In this document: piece by piece, positions 6,901 to 7,050 of the stretch
How the letters are laid out: every line of letters starts with the position of its first letter
Position numbering within the stretch: the stretch's first letter is position 1
Source of the DNA: JAJTFW01 sp046049215
GTDB taxonomy: Bacteria; Bacteroidota; Bacteroidia; AKYH767-A; OLB10
Length of the DNA stretch: 7,050 bases
Assembly (NCBI GenBank): GCA_046049215.1
Contig: JBJOER010000139.1
Location: forward strand, 1 to 7,050
Direction of reading: 5' to 3'
Made by a program: the position numbers and the translations under genes
Notes under the pieces: generated by a model
The model's database searches: none
Seen by the model: only the letters and a program-made list of their open reading frames with translations
What the model was told of the DNA's origin: nothing

Positions 6901-7019
6901 AAACCGGTCCGAATAGCGTGGTTATCGATACAGACCCATTGGAGAACGGGGTCTACTTGGTAAAACTGAGTGGAACAGGACTTGAATACGTAAGGAGATT
7001 GATAAAGGCAGGGAATTAA
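972..7019 (+). CDS. Giant multidomain T9SS-secreted protein: Asp-box propeller, PKD/Ig-like, second propeller, beta-helix, dockerin, cohesin-like, type A sorting domain
   Basis: An uninterrupted frame of 2015 residues ends at TAA 7017-7019. ATG 972 is chosen because it begins a compact signal peptide (MRYSLLILTGLCLLASVSSA, cleavage expected after A20); TTG 951 in frame adds only seven residues. Domains: Asp-box propeller about 21-320; PKD/Ig-like modules about 324-402, 403-493, 494-583 and 584-665 (the last has WNFG at 612); six-unit propeller-like array about 690-1115; CARDB-like module about 1131-1243; parallel beta-helix about 1245-1670, ending in the common 'DIDGEVRN...VGCDEF' pattern; dockerin-like about 1680-1762; PPPPP linker 1764-1768; cohesin-like about 1769-1919; T9SS type A domain about 1932-2015 (LSLYPNPA, LLDMAGRLV, LENGVYLVKL). 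Cargo of this type crosses the outer membrane through the T9SS after Sec export and is usually anchored to lipopolysaccharide or released. No catalytic residues were recognised, so adhesion, matrix or binding roles are inference. Domain boundaries are by eye; the CARDB and Ig-like calls are least certain. Confidence 0.93.
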   Translation: MRYSLLILTGLCLLASVSSAQWTDISVPTTNRLYCVNSNSIGQVWIGGINGLYRSSNGGATLSFVNAVDGNLGNAQIFGSFDDLHVTGTNSAVAAGFFFLGNDLVMYGTSNGGSSWTQQYYSNSGSAPRYMNALAFNTSGFGLSVGSYGRILASTNNGNTWTVFTSGLSVDLKDVAWVGGSNWVMASDNNLYRSSNNGTSWTQVATGNSTFERVSFAPNSSVGYAGGYGELLKSSDGGLTWTVLQNPPGTIRSLFAFSTDTVYVGTSTGLYRSISGGQYWESFNVPGFETPYGIHFYDGLNGMVVGDSGFVVKTTNGGGVTTPVSQFEPASGQVCAGSALAMTNYGNPSWSYQWLVDGILQSTQYAPSLTFNTPGNNLVQLVATANGNSDTSSANVNVIVIPAVNAFSVVRDSICQGGSGVFTVPNSQVGVNYALFDGTLQVGISKFGTGSSLTFITSANQTIVKPYSIRGVYTNSCGSDTLIVQDSLYIAIPATNVSALLYRDTVCTGDTTSMLVYNSEPGWEYYCSNATSVRVAGNGGTILIPVGPITSNVTITVNARFIAENCLKTLPGSFALRFISSSASILPGTLQGAVNQPITMTASSTGFNTWLWNFGQNASPATGTGNVPTTPSYNLAGIDTVTLTLRLNGTCEKIVRKPVFVYSIIAPSSLDTCSIDTGSTGVSPLITRFHMDPMNGFHIASYTVASTPFPFTPLVVKFDSTGKRVFSHSFFNNGNNPGAQGLLTGITSDRLGSTYVSCHMNVPTYYNILGYYLRNKIALVKLDSRGTLKWAIESPSATISDLITIDNRVFAIGRNVWNGAQFQTPKGGFTYTPGISNKGDAFIMEIDHDGGVISFDAFGGTGNGGVSAPAKFRPNLTVSNGLGGTDTLRRNLMAVPSSSGGMLIGAFMDASGFSQPILFNQTVVANALPVGTSTEKTLVLAKYDLQNGFTSAVTLLSGAPEYLTDFKEDTNGNFVVAGRVKNKIVTSAGTRTLPITNQENQFVASFTQQGSLNWMVLADSMLFNSVSTHPDGSVTVTASMTTKFLVVDALNQPFNVSPTPSAGTFLLRFSASGELIAGDRISGFQSTASRQDACGNIHTLINTTSAYQARPLHTVHSINGNCSSNCYQGYSPNLLDLGIESITLNDTTAGGPPQRSLVVKLRSHSVQAINTIQVACRINNDPVQFLNWNGTMQTADSLLLTLSNYTFNRNYNRIRVWISSVNNGTDDRQENDSLFMGQVICQNPLAGTYSLGCDTCYFDSFQSSATTLNRCGVGAPVIVSIQPGTYLEQVAIDSIPGANASSTITWTSANGDPSSVTLDMGCNGDFFRVPLKLIRAHYCNLDGITIRNTLPRALDAMMNSTAARGLIVLDNLHHVAIRNCRFFSAERSAAVSSTAPAIYSGSNISNLTIENNTFEGGDNGVSMGGSVQITRAIIIRNNTMAQTQGINLYNCDSTFVSDNTLTAIGINSNSVSTAINILESDTLQVTDNLISNESWGQTVLNVKWCDCPPTMPCLIANNSVGSAPRFLPTPGVDLLGSNFTVVNNSFGQGVKISGTTDLVFANNLVRSNGSYAIEISSLNGASTFNRNRYQSSGFPITFKYNGNNYTLATWRTLSGYDLQSDSVTATYRTLTDMHLRNAVAMTGIPWAGITTDIDGEVRNSTSPTVGCDEFSASPAMSEVWPGDCDSSTVVDNFDYLPIGLNYNRFGTSRPEASTAWTAQPSLLWNSTQGNGTNLNHADANGDGVVTAADTSVVISNLNLFHAIPPPPPQRFQTGPDLTVTTNGSVFMPGDTVQLMVTVGGTALPVYDLAAIGFQIPLPPSLIQSGSFVVEVDSGWICPDAQCIVFSDANEISGVAAVSVARIDGSGPDGQGILARIRFIISGSYVGSPVIPIGVDTYQAYEPGSSPIPLTTNGAQITFPITGLPSSETVEGLSLYPNPANTQAMLAFRYNGIEEPNARVQLLDMAGRLVDEKRITMQTGPNSVVIDTDPLENGVYLVKLSGTGLEYVRRLIKAGN
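1131..1928 (+). repeat. Seven Asp-box repeats coding a Ycf48/sortilin-like beta-propeller
   Basis: Within the large protein, the Asp-box pattern S-x-(D/N)-x-G-x-(T/S)-W recurs at residues 54, 108, 154, 193, 233, 272 and 313: SSNGGATL, TSNGGSSW, STNNGNTW, SSNNGTSW, SSDGGLTW, SISGGQYW and TTNGGGVT. Spacing is 54 and 46 residues, then 39-41. Each is preceded by a 'G-x-L-Y/L-R/K' strand. Seven copies fit a seven-bladed propeller, as in Ycf48-like and sortilin-type folds. The first and last boxes lack the Trp. Asp boxes are structural turns, so they do not imply sialidase or other hydrolase activity. Confidence 0.8.
3111..4190 (+). repeat. Six-unit array of about 63-residue propeller-like repeats (SBBP/delta-60-like)
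   Basis: A strand-turn signature, roughly 'hydrophobic-V-x-K-hydrophobic-D-x-x-G', recurs at residues 714 (LVVKFDSTG), 778 (ALVKLDSRG), 842 (FIMEIDHDG), 939 (VLAKYDLQN), 1002 (FVASFTQQG) and 1065 (FLLRFSASG). Measured on the Lys-equivalent position (717, 781, 845, 942, 1005, 1068), spacing is 64, 64, 97, 63 and 63. The third is followed by a SFDAFGGTG motif like that of SBBP beta-propeller repeats. The array likely forms a second, six-bladed propeller with a roughly 33-residue insertion after unit three. Fold is inferred from repeat length and pattern. Confidence 0.6.
5067..5741 (+). repeat. Asn-rich beta-helix coils
   Basis: Residues 1366-1590 contain about nine successive short units with a hydrophobic strand followed by an Asn-containing turn: VAIRNCRF, LTIENNTF, IIIRNNTM, TFVSDNTL, LQVTDNLI, CLIANNSV, FTVVNNSF, LVFANNLV and ASTFNRNR. 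This is the typical appearance of right-handed parallel beta-helix (PbH1/NosD-like) coils. The segment before them (SIQPGTYLEQVAI, ending about 1300) is the usual N-terminal entry of such helices in Bacteroidota surface proteins. No pectate-lyase-type catalytic cluster was seen, so a structural or glycan-binding role is more likely than lyase activity. Confidence 0.7.
6009..6257 (+). other. Dockerin-like module (two EF-hand-type calcium loops)
   Basis: Residues 1680-1762 open with WPGDCDSS and contain two loops. Loop one has D1683, D1685, S1687 and D1694; loop two has D1738, N1740, D1742 and D1749 (HADANGDGVVTAADT). Both have ligand spacing 1-3-5-12, as in type I dockerin calcium loops, and each is followed by a short helix-like stretch. 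The loops are 55 residues apart, longer than in clostridial dockerins; the linker carries Trp-rich sequence. This longer form recurs in Bacteroidota T9SS cargo from general knowledge. Confidence 0.7.
6276..6728 (+). other. Cohesin-like domain
   Basis: Residues 1769-1919 follow a five-proline linker. They show the cohesin-type pattern: an early 'MPGDTVQLMVTVG' strand, a middle 'DLAAIGFQIPLPPSL' strand pair, and a late 'ARIDGSGPDGQGILARIRF' segment, which corresponds to the conserved G-x-G-x-hydrophobic-A-x-hydrophobic-x-F region of cohesins. C1837 and C1842 (CPDAQC) could form a small disulfide loop. Partner unknown. The fold call is moderate because cohesin sequences diverge widely. Confidence 0.55.
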
Positions 7020-7050
7020 TGGATCCGCAGGTAATTCCGAGTAATAATCA

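Noticed and set aside
1..7050. CRISPR array, tRNA/rRNA, insertion sequence, retron or phage element
   Set aside because: No spaced identical repeats, RNA gene signatures, transposase, reverse transcriptase or integrase coding was found; nearly all the window is explained by the two genes.

Overview
This window most likely comes from a member of the Bacteroidota (phylum Bacteroidetes), probably a free-living or uncultured lineage of moderate GC content (about half G+C by eye). Both genes end in a type A sorting domain of the type IX secretion system (T9SS), which is essentially restricted to this phylum. The repeat types also fit: delta-60-like propeller repeats, Asp-box propeller, PKD/Ig-like modules, and a dockerin plus cohesin-like module. 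A genus cannot be assigned from sequence alone.

Layout. Positions 2-727 hold the 3' part of a secreted propeller protein; its start lies outside the window. Positions 728-971 are intergenic. They carry a good candidate intrinsic terminator (787-833), a short direct repeat (877-900), an imperfect GC-rich inverted repeat (908-937) and a match to the Bacteroidota -7 promoter element (946-953). Positions 972-7019 are one very long intact gene for a 2015-residue secreted mosaic protein, on the same strand. The last 31 bases hold no gene.

The large protein reads, in order: signal peptide; seven Asp-box repeats forming a Ycf48/sortilin-like beta-propeller; about four PKD/Ig-like modules; a second propeller-like array of six units spaced about 63 residues apart; a CARDB-like module; a right-handed beta-helix; a two-EF-hand dockerin-like module; a proline linker; a cohesin-like module; and the T9SS type A signal. 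No catalytic site was recognised, so the parsimonious reading is a surface-displayed or released binding/adhesion protein.

The two genes share a secretion route and a related repeat type. The terminator between them suggests separate transcription rather than one operon. I found no RNA gene, CRISPR array, transposase, integrase or defence system. The most unusual point is a calcium-type dockerin and a cohesin-like domain side by side in the same chain, just before the sorting signal.
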